Origin: Bacillota bacterium
GTDB lineage: Bacteria > Bacillota > Sulfobacillia > DUMF01
Direction of reading: 5' to 3'
Assembly: GCA_012840015.1 (NCBI GenBank)
Contig: DUMF01000002.1
Location: 1-64,000, forward strand
Length of the DNA stretch: 64,000 bases
Every line of letters starts with the position of its first letter. Positions within the stretch are counted from its first letter, which is position 1. Of the stretch, positions 53,217-61,443 are shown piece after piece. Under the pieces are notes generated by a model. It was not told where the DNA came from. It did no database searches and was given only the letters and a program-made list of their open reading frames with translations. A program made the translations under genes and the position numbers.

Positions 53217-54114
53217 GTGACCTATTTGCCTCCATCATGTCGAGAAACGCTTCGAGCCTGGTGAGCAAACCAGCATCGCCCGTGTGCTCGTCTACGGTTA
53301 GAGTGATGAACGGAATCCTCGACTGACTCTCAACCCATTTGTGCAGCAGTTCTCCAATCATGGAATCAGGTCCGCAGCCAAATGAGCTCACGTGAATTAC
53401 TCCGTCGGCGGTCCCTGAAAGGAAATATAAGGCCTCTCGAACTAGGCATTTCTCGAAACTCCAGTAGAGGGGCTTTGGGCAGAACTTAGGATTTATCCTA
53501 CCCGCCAACGGGGGGACCGGAAGCACGTTAGCCCCGATGGCCTTTAACTTCTCGGGCACACCGCAACACAAGTACGGGTCAGAGGTCACGTACTTGTGCC
53601 CGAGTACTGCCACCCTCGGACCTGCCTTAGCCATACTATTGGAAGTGGCACAGCTCGATTTCCACTTATGGACGGCTTTTAGGTAGGCTGCAAGCCCTCT
53701 TGAGTAGTCGCCACAGATACCCGCTGCCCATTCGGCGGCGGAAAGGACGGACGCAAGAGCACCAGGGGCGGCGCGCATCTCCCAGACCAGCAGCGGCGGT
53801 AGATCCGGTATAGAGTTCCGAATCATGTCAGGCAGTCCGATTAGTTTCGGACAGCTATATTCGCGGTATGCCGGTCTCACCACCCTGGGGATAAATAAGG
53901 AGTCTACACTACCGATCAGAGAACGAACATGCCCGAAGAAGGCTTTTACTGGGAGGCAGGCTTCTTCGGGGGCACTGTCTGCTCCAGCATCTAATATCAC
54001 CTTATTAGTTGGTGGAGATACCAGCACCTGGTGTCCGAGACCCACCAGCCACCGTTCCCATATTTGGCCGTATTCGAAATAGAGAAGTCCTCTGGGTATC
54101 CCTACCAGCACCAA
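53116..54114 (-). CDS. DUF2229/dehydratase-like protein 1
   Basis: 332 residues from a TTG. VGIPRGLLYFEYGQIWERWL at the start, then EEACLPVKAFFGHV, FGCGPDSMIGEL and the ending TVDEHTGDAGLLTRLEAFLDMM, all shared with the downstream paralogue. After that conserved end about 35 further residues run into the next gene, giving a 101-nt overlap. This tail looks non-conserved and may reflect loss of an earlier stop. Cysteines are in the positions expected for iron-sulfur binding. Confidence 0.75.
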   Translation of the reverse strand: MVLVGIPRGLLYFEYGQIWERWLVGLGHQVLVSPPTNKVILDAGADSAPEEACLPVKAFFGHVRSLIGSVDSLFIPRVVRPAYREYSCPKLIGLPDMIRNSIPDLPPLLVWEMRAAPGALASVLSAAEWAAGICGDYSRGLAAYLKAVHKWKSSCATSNSMAKAGPRVAVLGHKYVTSDPYLCCGVPEKLKAIGANVLPVPPLAGRINPKFCPKPLYWSFEKCLVREALYFLSGTADGVIHVSSFGCGPDSMIGELLHKWVESQSRIPFITLTVDEHTGDAGLLTRLEAFLDMMEANRSHETHIPPHREHVYSAQALPDSIGPSGDMPSTLH

Positions 54115-54132
54115 AACATCACCGAAGCTAAA

Positions 54133-54333
54133 TTATTTCCAATAAAGGAGTAGGATTATACCAGCTGCAGCTAAAACCATATTGATGAAGGCGAACAAGC
54201 GGGCCACCGTGTAGTCTCGTAACGCAAAGCTCTTGTCCTTCTTGCCGCACCACCGAAACCAGATGTATAGGCTCGAAGCGGCCAACAAGAGCAGTTGTGC
54301 AGGGGTCACTACCCTAAAGAAATGCTCGTTCAA
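54133..54333 (-). CDS. Small two-segment membrane protein
   Basis: 66 residues from a TTG overlapping the gerAC stop by 4 nt. Two hydrophobic segments (PAQLLLLAASSLYIWFRW and LFAFINMVLAAAGIILLLYW) separated by a basic loop KKDKS. Small membrane proteins of this size occur next to gerA-type genes (GerD/YxxX kinds), but no clear family is recognised. Probably part of the germinant-receptor unit. Confidence 0.65.
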   Translation of the reverse strand: MNEHFFRVVTPAQLLLLAASSLYIWFRWCGKKDKSFALRDYTVARLFAFINMVLAAAGIILLLYWK

Positions 54334-55418
54334 CTACCTTTTCGCCTCCAAATATAATTCACTCTCACCTCAACTCGGGCCGAGGAAAACAAAGAATTCG
54401 CTTCCGCCTTATCGCGCGAGGGGAACAGAGGAAGCGCGTACCTACCCAAGCCGATGATATCTGCACCTGCCGCCTGTGCGCTCTTGATCACTTCGCGGAT
54501 CTGGTCTTCAAGCTGTCTAGCCCCGTCTTCCTCGGACAAAAGCTCTCCTTCAACTAGATCAGCTTCTACGTGACACGCTACTTGTGCTGTAAGGTAACCG
54601 TTCTCGTGCTTCGAGACGTTGATTCGCGAGTTATTCTTTACCAGCTTTGCTACGGTCCCATTGCCTCCCGTCATGAAGGTGATTACTCTGGCCCGCTGCC
54701 CGGTTGCCAACAGGTATGCCTTGGTTTGTTCCGTAGACAAAGTAGTAGGGGCTCCCTGCAAGGGATATACCACCATGCCGTCTACTCCCAAAGAGCCATC
54801 TTTCACGACGAAGCGTGGGACTACTGGGGCAATTCCCACGTCGAGATGATCCGCGATGAATTTGCCTAAACTGCTTTGCGGAACATTTCCTAGTGATATC
54901 TCGCTTGCGAGGAGTTTGGCGGCATGGAGCGGGAGGAGTTCCTCTTCTCCGGGACTCAAGCTGAATACCTCCTCCAACTCAGCATCCACGGCTGCGACCA
55001 AGGCGTCGAGTCTTATGGAAGGGTAACGGCCGAGCCCTCGCACCGCTAGGCCCAGCTCAGTCGCCCCAAGGCGGCGACCCAACAGAATCAGTCTGATTTG
55101 ACCTAGAGCGAGGGGACCTTTTACTTCGCGCTGAACTTGATCCAACGCTGCCGCAAAGGTAGATGCGCTCGCTGTGACCAGGCGGCTCGATCGCCCGCTG
55201 GAACCACCTTCGGGCCTGCGTGGAACCACCACGAATGCCACCACGCGGAGGGGCTGAGACTCTGCCCGGTCGATCCCGAGCGCTATCACGGTGCTTCTGT
55301 CTTCGATTTCCTTCCTATCCCAGCAACCAGCTACCATTAGCCCCGTTAGCGCCACCACGATCAAGAGGAGCCATTTAGGAGGCAGACATCTTCTGGGTCT
55401 TTCGCTCAGGCTTGGCAC
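54330..55418 (-). CDS. gerAC: Germinant receptor C subunit (Ger(x)C lipoprotein)
   Basis: 362 residues, GTG start, overlapping gerAB by 44 nt. Lipobox AGC followed by WDRKEIEDRSTVIALGIDR, the family hallmark. Exported lipoprotein on the outer face of the spore inner membrane, part of the receptor. Confidence 0.92.
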   Translation of the reverse strand: MPSLSERPRRCLPPKWLLLIVVALTGLMVAGCWDRKEIEDRSTVIALGIDRAESQPLRVVAFVVVPRRPEGGSSGRSSRLVTASASTFAAALDQVQREVKGPLALGQIRLILLGRRLGATELGLAVRGLGRYPSIRLDALVAAVDAELEEVFSLSPGEEELLPLHAAKLLASEISLGNVPQSSLGKFIADHLDVGIAPVVPRFVVKDGSLGVDGMVVYPLQGAPTTLSTEQTKAYLLATGQRARVITFMTGGNGTVAKLVKNNSRINVSKHENGYLTAQVACHVEADLVEGELLSEEDGARQLEDQIREVIKSAQAAGADIIGLGRYALPLFPSRDKAEANSLFSSARVEVRVNYIWRRKGS

Positions 55419-56490
55419 CCCCTTTAGTAGTTTTGCGCTGTGATAACAAATACAGACTAAGCAGCACCGCCAGGGCCAGTTCCGCGAGGGTCGCCAGTGT
55501 TATAATGCTAATCCCCGCTTCTGCGTTCCTCGGAAGGGCTGCCAGTAAAAATGTCCACGGGATCAAGGCCACTACTAAAATCCGCGAATCACGAAGACCG
55601 CCGAGCTCACCCAAGCTCCTGGTGATTACGTACATAATGTTACCGGCTGTGGTGAACACTGCAAAAAGCCAACCGGCCGTGAAAGCGGAATCCACTTTTT
55701 CCAAGAAAACTGCTGGCAATCTGATTAGAGTGGTACTGACCAAGGTGGGCCATGAAGACTGTATCGTTAAGCTCGGCCCAATGGAAATAAGACAAGTCAT
55801 CGTGAAGCCTGCGTATACGGCAGCCGTCAAAACGCCTACGACTAGAGCAGTCGCTGGCATACGGTCAGGCTGGTTCGAAAAACTCATGAAGTAGAGAGCG
55901 ATGCCAGTGCCGGCAAAGGCAGAAGCAGCTTGCGCTGCGCCTGCGAGCGCCGCACCAGGCCCATACCCGAGAAACGGTTTTAACCTACTGAGGGTAGCAT
56001 GAGATGAGAGCAACAGTTCTATTCCAATGGTCAAGACCAACATGGGTATCAAAAGCAATTCGTTCACTCTCGCAAATGTCTTTGGACCGTGGCCGCTGAA
56101 ATAGGCGAGGAGGAGAATCATTGCGATGATTACCACGTCTAGGGGCGTAGTGGGAAGCAGTGTGGCGCTGACGATTTCCCCGAATATCCTCACTTCCATG
56201 GAGAGAATCAGTAACTCGCTGCCAACGAGAGCCAGCACGGGTATGGCCGCAAAGGCACCCAATTTCTCCTGGGCGAACGAAATGTAACTTTGACCGCTGA
56301 GAGAGCTGGCTGTCCTGGAGATTAGCACGAGCACCACAGTGGCGACGATACCCGACAGCAACACGCTCAGCCAGGCCGCAGTACCAGCTACCCTGGTCAC
56401 TACTGCTGGGAGGTACAACGATTGAACTCCTACAAGGGTGTTTATCGTTATCGCTACGATTTGAAACTCATAATACCTGAGCGTATTCAT
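55375..56490 (-). CDS. gerAB: Germinant receptor B subunit (spore germination permease)
   Basis: 371 residues, about ten membrane segments, of the APC-type fold; starts TLRYYEFQIVAITINTLVGVQSLYLP as in GerAB family proteins. Probably binds the germinant. Overlaps gerAA by 4 nt. Confidence 0.92.
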   Translation of the reverse strand: MNTLRYYEFQIVAITINTLVGVQSLYLPAVVTRVAGTAAWLSVLLSGIVATVVLVLISRTASSLSGQSYISFAQEKLGAFAAIPVLALVGSELLILSMEVRIFGEIVSATLLPTTPLDVVIIAMILLLAYFSGHGPKTFARVNELLLIPMLVLTIGIELLLSSHATLSRLKPFLGYGPGAALAGAAQAASAFAGTGIALYFMSFSNQPDRMPATALVVGVLTAAVYAGFTMTCLISIGPSLTIQSSWPTLVSTTLIRLPAVFLEKVDSAFTAGWLFAVFTTAGNIMYVITRSLGELGGLRDSRILVVALIPWTFLLAALPRNAEAGISIITLATLAELALAVLLSLYLLSQRKTTKGGAKPERKTQKMSAS

Positions 56491-58103
56491 TTTCCTTTCT
56501 TTGGCTTTTCAATGGTTGTTTTGGAGACAGACTCTCCGCTTTCCCAGGCACTAGCTTTCTCACCGATAGCCTTGTCATCCAAAGGACGATAGAATACGGG
56601 TCGGCGTTTGAGTTTCCACAATGGGGCGCGAATCCAAGTATCACCTACCAGACGCTGAGTGGCGGGTGCGAAAGGCGCCATGTATGGGATTCCCATTGAG
56701 TCCAGACTAGCCAGGTGCACTGCCAAGGCCGTAACTCCTACCATGACCCCGTAAAGCCCAAGCACACTCGCGAGAAGCATCAGTGGGAATCTCAGAAGGC
56801 GGGCACCCACTGCTGCGCTGTAGCTTGGGGATGCGAAAGAACAGATTGCCGTAATCCCCACTACCACCACCATCTGCGCGCTCACCAATTGGGCTTTGAC
56901 AGCAGCGTCCCCAACCACCAGTACCCCCACGATCCCAATGGTGGGTCCGATCGGGCCAGGCAATCTGAGGGCAGCTTCCCTGAGTATCTCTACGGATACT
57001 TCCATCAGCAAGGCTTCAATGGCGGCGGGGAAAGGTATGCCCACCCTCGAATTCGCCACGGCGAGAGCGAGTCTCAGAGGCAGCATCTCCGGATGGTATG
57101 AGATTATGGCGATATAGATCGAAGGCATCAACAGACTGATGAAAAGTGCTAGCGCCCTTACGGACCTGACGAAGCTAGCCATCAGCCAGCGTTGGTAGTA
57201 ATCTTCCGGAGAATTGTATAAAGACCAAAGCACGGATGGGCATATCAGGACGAAAGGAGTGCCATCTACCACAATCGCCAGGCGCCCTTGAAACAGGGCT
57301 GCTGCCACATTGTCTGGCCTTTCGGTTACCTCCATCTGGGGGAAAGGCGACATCGGAGAATCCTCGATCAGCTGCTCCAGCACGCCGCTGTCCATCACAC
57401 CATCGATATTCACAGTGGCAAGTCGTCGTACGAGTTCGTCCAATAGTCCCTGGTTGGCGAGACCATCAATATAGGCGATGGCTAAGTCAGTCTTCGATCG
57501 CTTGCCTACTTGGAGGCTCTTAAACCTGAGTCCTGGGTCTTTCACCCGCCGCCGTATGAGCGCAGTATTCACTCGGAGCACCTCGCCGAACCCTTCCTTT
57601 GGGCCGCGGATCACGGCTTCAGTTCCGGGCTCAGAGATTCCCCTGTGCTCCCAGCCTTTGGTATTTACAATCAATCCCTGGCTGACTCCATCGAAGAGGA
57701 GAAGAGTCTCCGCCGAAAGGATACCGTGTACACCTTCGCCGATTGAGGTTGCAGGCTTCAGTTCGGCGACAGAAAGGCAGCCGCGCTTGATCGCCTCAAG
57801 GAGGTGTTCCCCCGTGGGGGTGGATTCACCGGGGCAGTCACCGAACAACATGATGGACCGCAGAAGGTGATCGTGCAGTACGAGTTTGTCGATCAATCCG
57901 TCTACGTAAATGAGCGTGGCCCTTACCGGATGGTGTTTCCCCACCACGAAGTCCCTATAAACGATGTCTGAACTGGGCCCAAGCACTTGCTTGATGACAG
58001 CGACGTCTCGATCGAGATGACCGGATATGGCCCATAGCAACAGTTCATCTCGAGGGATATCAGCGGTTACTGGGTTTTTACCGGGTTTGACCAGCTTCTT
58101 GAT
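56487..58103 (-). CDS. gerAA: Germinant receptor A subunit
   Basis: About 538 residues if it starts at 58103. The first standard start is a TTG at 58040, but the open frame continues upstream with IKKLVKPGKNPVTADIPRDE, which suits the charged GerAA N-terminus, and a GGAGG lies 9 nt before an ATC at 58103. So a non-standard ATC start is possible; otherwise 517 residues from 58040. LGPSSDIVYRDF, SRVGIPFPAAIEALLMEVSVE and five C-terminal membrane segments are typical. Confidence 0.88.
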   Translation of the reverse strand: MKKLVKPGKNPVTADIPRDELLLWAISGHLDRDVAVIKQVLGPSSDIVYRDFVVGKHHPVRATLIYVDGLIDKLVLHDHLLRSIMLFGDCPGESTPTGEHLLEAIKRGCLSVAELKPATSIGEGVHGILSAETLLLFDGVSQGLIVNTKGWEHRGISEPGTEAVIRGPKEGFGEVLRVNTALIRRRVKDPGLRFKSLQVGKRSKTDLAIAYIDGLANQGLLDELVRRLATVNIDGVMDSGVLEQLIEDSPMSPFPQMEVTERPDNVAAALFQGRLAIVVDGTPFVLICPSVLWSLYNSPEDYYQRWLMASFVRSVRALALFISLLMPSIYIAIISYHPEMLPLRLALAVANSRVGIPFPAAIEALLMEVSVEILREAALRLPGPIGPTIGIVGVLVVGDAAVKAQLVSAQMVVVVGITAICSFASPSYSAAVGARLLRFPLMLLASVLGLYGVMVGVTALAVHLASLDSMGIPYMAPFAPATQRLVGDTWIRAPLWKLKRRPVFYRPLDDKAIGEKASAWESGESVSKTTIEKPKKGK

Positions 58104-58120
58104 ATCAGAAAACCTCCGGT

Positions 58121-58477
58121 TCAGCCTTTTGGGTTAAAGAACAATGATAAGAAAAAGCCAGCCAATATGGCGATGGTCAGGACCAGGGAAGCTGCCTTCA
58201 ATCCTCCTGCCATCAAACCGATAAAGCCGCCTTCGGTCGCACCTTCTAACATGCCCTGAACGAGTACATGGCCGAAACCAGGCAGCGGAACAGTGGCACC
58301 TGCAGAAGCCACCTTCACGAGGGGACCGTAAAGACTTAAACTGCTGAGTATCGCCCCCGCCGAAACCGAGAGTACCATGGTCAGCGCCGGGTTCAGCTTC
58401 AGTAGGTCCGTTATAGCTTGGGCCACCGCGCAAAGTGCACCTCCTATCAGAAATGCCATCAAGTAGGCCAAACTCAT
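58121..58477 (-). CDS. spoVAE: Stage V sporulation protein AE
   Basis: 118 residues, three to four membrane segments, with GFGHVLVQGMLEGATEGGFIGLMAGGLKAA, a SpoVAE/SpoVAEb hallmark. Part of the channel for dipicolinic acid in the spore membrane. 4-nt overlap with spoVAD. Confidence 0.92.
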   Translation of the reverse strand: MSLAYLMAFLIGGALCAVAQAITDLLKLNPALTMVLSVSAGAILSSLSLYGPLVKVASAGATVPLPGFGHVLVQGMLEGATEGGFIGLMAGGLKAASLVLTIAILAGFFLSLFFNPKG

Positions 58478-59490
58478 CCCTCCAAACAGACGGCATGGGC
58501 CACCGACGGTATGGATTCACCCTGCTGTACCGATAACGGGCTATGCAGTGCTCCGGTCGCTACAAGAAGTACACGGCGGAGAGAGCCACTAGCCAGCTGC
58601 GGCCACAGGCTGCAACCAAGAACGAGGCCTGAACAGGCACACCCGCTTGCCCCGGAATGTGGGTCCTGGGAGCCGGAATATATCTTCAGCCCGCAGTCAT
58701 CCAGGATGCCATCCAGATCTAGCCCGGATTTCCTCAACAGTTCTCCTGCGATTTTCTTACCGACCATACCTAAGTCGCCAGTAAGAATGGCGTTGTAGTC
58801 TTGAGGCCTTCTCCCGGTATCTGTCAGGTGACGGTGTATCGTATCCGCAGCCGCCGGAGCCATTGCAGAACCCATATCGTTGGGATCTTTTATGCCCATA
58901 TCCAAAACCTTGCCCACGGTTGCCGAGGTGACCATGGGTCCGCTCTTGACCTGAGAGGTGAGCAAGATTGCGGCTGCGCCCGTAACGGTCCACTGAGCAG
59001 TAGGTGGCCTCTGGTTCCCGAATTCTGTAGGGTAACGGTACTGCCTTTCCGCAGTGTTATGATGGCTGCTAGTTGCCACCAAAACGTAGTCAGCAAACCC
59101 ACCGTCAATGATCATGGCTGCCAGAGCTATTCCCTCAGAGACGGTACTGCACGCACCGTAGATGCCGATGAATGGTATGCCCACCTGGCGTGCCATGTAA
59201 CTGGAGGAGACTATCTGATTCAGCAGATCCCCGGCTATCAGAAACTGTACTTTGTCAGAAGACATATTAGCTTTCTTCAAGCAGAGGTTAACGGCGCTTT
59301 CCAGCATGCTGGCCTCAGCCTGCTCCCAGGTCTTGCAACCTACCAAAGTATCCTCCACTACGAGGTCGAGAAGACTACCCATCGGGCCTGCTCCTTCTCT
59401 GGGCCCAGCCACGGTGGCAACGCTCAGTATTCTGGGTGGCTGGCTGAATCCTACAGTTTGGTTACCCATCCTTTTGGGGACGGCTGTCAT
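58474..59490 (-). CDS. spoVAD: Stage V sporulation protein AD
   Basis: 338 residues, thiolase-like fold without thiolase catalysis. AGPREGAGPMGSLLDLVVEDTL, IGIYGACSTVSEGIALAA and PHSGASGCACSG are present. Known to bind dipicolinic acid. 4-nt overlaps on both sides. Confidence 0.94.
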   Translation of the reverse strand: MTAVPKRMGNQTVGFSQPPRILSVATVAGPREGAGPMGSLLDLVVEDTLVGCKTWEQAEASMLESAVNLCLKKANMSSDKVQFLIAGDLLNQIVSSSYMARQVGIPFIGIYGACSTVSEGIALAAMIIDGGFADYVLVATSSHHNTAERQYRYPTEFGNQRPPTAQWTVTGAAAILLTSQVKSGPMVTSATVGKVLDMGIKDPNDMGSAMAPAAADTIHRHLTDTGRRPQDYNAILTGDLGMVGKKIAGELLRKSGLDLDGILDDCGLKIYSGSQDPHSGASGCACSGLVLGCSLWPQLASGSLRRVLLVATGALHSPLSVQQGESIPSVAHAVCLEG

Positions 59491-59939
59491 TTAACCACAG
59501 CCCCTATGGCATATTGAATCAGCGAAACAATGAATGCGGTTGCAAGCCCGTAGACAATGACGGGCCCGGCAATTACGAACATCTTTGAAGCCATGCCAAG
59601 GATCATTCCTTCCCTCTTGAATTCCAATGCAGCAGAGACTATGGAGTTTGCAAAGCCGCTCACGGGCAGAGCTGCTCCCATGCCGCCGAAGCGCCCTAGT
59701 TCGTCGTATACGCCTATGGCGGTGAGCACCGCGCCCAGCAGGGCGATGAACCCTGAAACCATTGCGGCGGTTTGTTTGGGTGAGATCCCGCGACTCATCA
59801 AAAACGACCAGAAAAGCTGACCGATGAGGCATATGGATCCACCGACTATGAAAGCGCAAACCACGTTTCGAACCACAGGCCTTGGAGGCGCACTTTGGTT
59901 GGCCAGTTGCTGATATGCTTGCTGCTGTTTGGTTTTCAT
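59487..59939 (-). CDS. spoVAC: Stage V sporulation protein AC
   Basis: 150 residues from the ATG at 59939 (a TTG at 59951 would add four). Starts KTKQQQAYQQLANQSAPPRP, then four membrane segments with VSGFANSIVSAALEFKREGMILGMASKMF, typical of SpoVAC, a mechanosensitive channel subunit of the dipicolinate system. Confidence 0.93.
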   Translation of the reverse strand: MKTKQQQAYQQLANQSAPPRPVVRNVVCAFIVGGSICLIGQLFWSFLMSRGISPKQTAAMVSGFIALLGAVLTAIGVYDELGRFGGMGAALPVSGFANSIVSAALEFKREGMILGMASKMFVIAGPVIVYGLATAFIVSLIQYAIGAVVK

Positions 59940-59974
59940 CGATTCACCCAAGTGCCATCGCTCCCTTCGGCAGA

Positions 59975-60003
59975 ATTCGGAAGCCCTTTTGGGGCTCCCG
60001 AAT
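59975..60003 (-). other. Hairpin between dodecin gene and spoVAC
   Basis: ATTCGGAAGCCC (59975-59986) and GGGCTCCCGAAT (59992-60003) form a 12-bp stem with one G-U pair and a 5-nt loop, touching the dodecin stop codon. No T-run; may separate mRNA levels of the dodecin and channel genes. Confidence 0.6.
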
Positions 60004-60227
60004 CACATTTTGGTTCCAACCGGACTTTCATCGCCCTGGTATGCTACCTTTACATTGGCTCGATATTCGTTTATTTTGCCGGCAGAGACATTAGCGGTCC
60101 AGTTGATCACTTCGACTCCCTTTATGGAAGGGACCAGCTTTGAGGCTTCCATTACAGCGTTGTTTGCCGCATCCTGCCAATCCTTGGTCGAACTTCCTAC
60201 TAGCTCGAGCACTTTGATGACGGCCAC
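60003..60227 (-). CDS. Dodecin-family flavin-binding protein
   Basis: 74 residues from the GTG at 60227 with GGAGG 8 nt upstream; the ATG-type start at 60296 is not needed. VAVIKVLELVGSSTKDWQDAANNAV and the NWTANVSAGKINEYRANVKVAY strand set, with the flavin-stacking tryptophan, fit dodecins, hollow dodecamers that store flavins. It lies between spoVAB and spoVAC, a place where no such gene is expected. Confidence 0.85.
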   Translation of the reverse strand: MAVIKVLELVGSSTKDWQDAANNAVMEASKLVPSIKGVEVINWTANVSAGKINEYRANVKVAYQGDESPVGTKM

Positions 60228-60271
60228 TACGCATCCCTCCTTTCTGGCGCCTGCAGCGCTCTTTACCCTTA

Positions 60272-60700
60272 TCAGGGGATATTGGGTAAGGACCAAAGAG
60301 CCATGGAACCAGTTACCTTCCCCAGAATAAGCGCGATGATAAGCATCCAGACATACTCATCAATATCGAACCTGCGACAGAGCACTGGTAACACATTGAG
60401 TACCTCTGCCAGGGCAGAGGCAAGCAACCCCACGTACATGCCCATGAAGAGCCCGATCGGGGGAACAAACCAGGTCGGCAGCCTCCACTGCAGGTTTGTA
60501 TCGAAGGCGAGCGATGCCGAACCCATGGTCACTCCTATGACGAGCTCGTATAACCTCATGAAGTGTCTCGTATCCGTCAGCTGAGCCAAGCGGGGTATGA
60601 TTTCCAAGATGCTTAAGAACGAGGCCATTGCACCCCCCGTGACCAGTCCCCAGGCAAACCCCAAAACTACGACTGACAAGCGACTAGCCTGAATTCCCAT
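60272..60700 (-). CDS. spoVAB: Stage V sporulation protein AB
   Basis: 142 residues, four membrane segments; RLAQLTDTRHFMRLYELVIGVT and GLFMGMYVGLLASALAEVLNVLPV match SpoVAB. Overlaps spoVAA by 17 nt. Confidence 0.92.
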   Translation of the reverse strand: MGIQASRLSVVVLGFAWGLVTGGAMASFLSILEIIPRLAQLTDTRHFMRLYELVIGVTMGSASLAFDTNLQWRLPTWFVPPIGLFMGMYVGLLASALAEVLNVLPVLCRRFDIDEYVWMLIIALILGKVTGSMALWSLPNIP

Positions 60701-61019
60701 CTTTCTTCGAGCCCTTCTGCTTCATACATGCTTCCACGTTTCTGTCGTAAAGATACATTTCGACCTCGAGCGGGCTGGGCTCGTCGCGGCGTCCGCCCAT
60801 TCTAAGGTGGTTGAAGAAAACTAATACGCCGATAGCTATCCCGATGGAATACGGAATTTGTAGCAGCAAAGGCTGAGAGGTCCGCACGCCGGTGATCATC
60901 TTGAACACCTCGCATTGAACCTCTCGCATATTGACGTCAGAATGGAAATTCATAATGGCAGTAGCAGATCCGACCGCGAGCAGAGCTGAGACTACAATAG
61001 CCTTTGCCAGTTTTCTCAC
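60684..61019 (-). CDS. spoVAA: Stage V sporulation protein AA, short form
   Basis: 111 residues from a GTG with GGGAGG 11 nt upstream. AIMNFHSDVNMREVQCEVFKMITG and LLLQIPYSIGIAIGVLVFFNHLR match the C-terminal membrane half of SpoVAA (about 206 residues in Bacillus). The N-terminal soluble domain is missing; no frame for it was found upstream. A weak sigma-G-like CATCATA lies near 61117, on the opposite strand to the lysA promoter, without a clear -35. First gene of the minus-strand spore operon. Confidence 0.88.
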   Translation of the reverse strand: MRKLAKAIVVSALLAVGSATAIMNFHSDVNMREVQCEVFKMITGVRTSQPLLLQIPYSIGIAIGVLVFFNHLRMGGRRDEPSPLEVEMYLYDRNVEACMKQKGSKKDGNSG

Positions 61020-61088
61020 GGCTCGTCGAACCTCCCGGGTTATTATCTCCGTTGATCGCGCGACTCAACCAGTCGTTAAAAGTTGTTG

Positions 61089-61116
61089 TTGACTTAGGAT
61101 TTAGTCGTGCTATGAT
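61089..61116 (+). promoter_or_regulatory. Sigma-A-type promoter of lysA
   Basis: TTGACT, 16-nt spacer, TATGAT, predicting a start near 61123 and a 320-nt leader that carries the lysine riboswitch. Confidence 0.7.
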
Positions 61117-61155
61117 GGAAGCAAAGTTAATACTGACTATGCCCGTCCGTTACGG

Positions 61156-61300
61156 GGTGAGTCAGAGGCGCGGTTGTTAATGGTACGCCAGTGGAGACGG
61201 AATCGATGAAGCTGGGGGAAGGAGCAACCGCCGAAGGTTCCAGGCGCCGGCCGTGGGACCTGGGTACACATCGAACAGGTGTGTAACTGTCGTGCATCGT
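61156..61300 (+). ncRNA. Lysine riboswitch (L-box)
   Basis: The leader shows the L-box landmarks in order: GGTGAGTCAGAGGCGCGG, TGGTACGCC, GGAGACGGAATCGATGAAG, GGGGGAAGGAGCAACCGCCGAAGG, then GGACCTGGG...CAGGTG and a closing CTGTC. This is the five-helix lysine aptamer. It is followed by a CGTGCA/TGCACG stem (61291-61319) and a terminator, so lysine would lower lysA transcription. Confidence 0.88.
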
Positions 61301-61368
61301 TTCCCCTGAGCGGTGCACGGAGCGCTACTCACGCTTTGGGGGTGGAGGAGGGGTGCGGAAGTAACGAG

Positions 61369-61394
61369 CCGCGCGGCAACCGCCCGCGGTTTTT
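61369..61394 (+). terminator. Riboswitch-controlled terminator before lysA
   Basis: CCGCG/CGCGG stem with inner CGG/CCG and loop CAA, followed by TTTTT (61390-61394). About 50 nt before the lysA start. Confidence 0.7.
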
Positions 61395-61443
61395 GGTTTA
61401 TCTAGGCCATACGGACTATAAAGGGAAAAGGAGAGGATCCCTG

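Noticed and set aside
61105-61145. Sigma-G promoter for spoVAA
   Set aside because: CATCATA is present, but the only GCATA lies 20 nt away, too far for the usual spacing.
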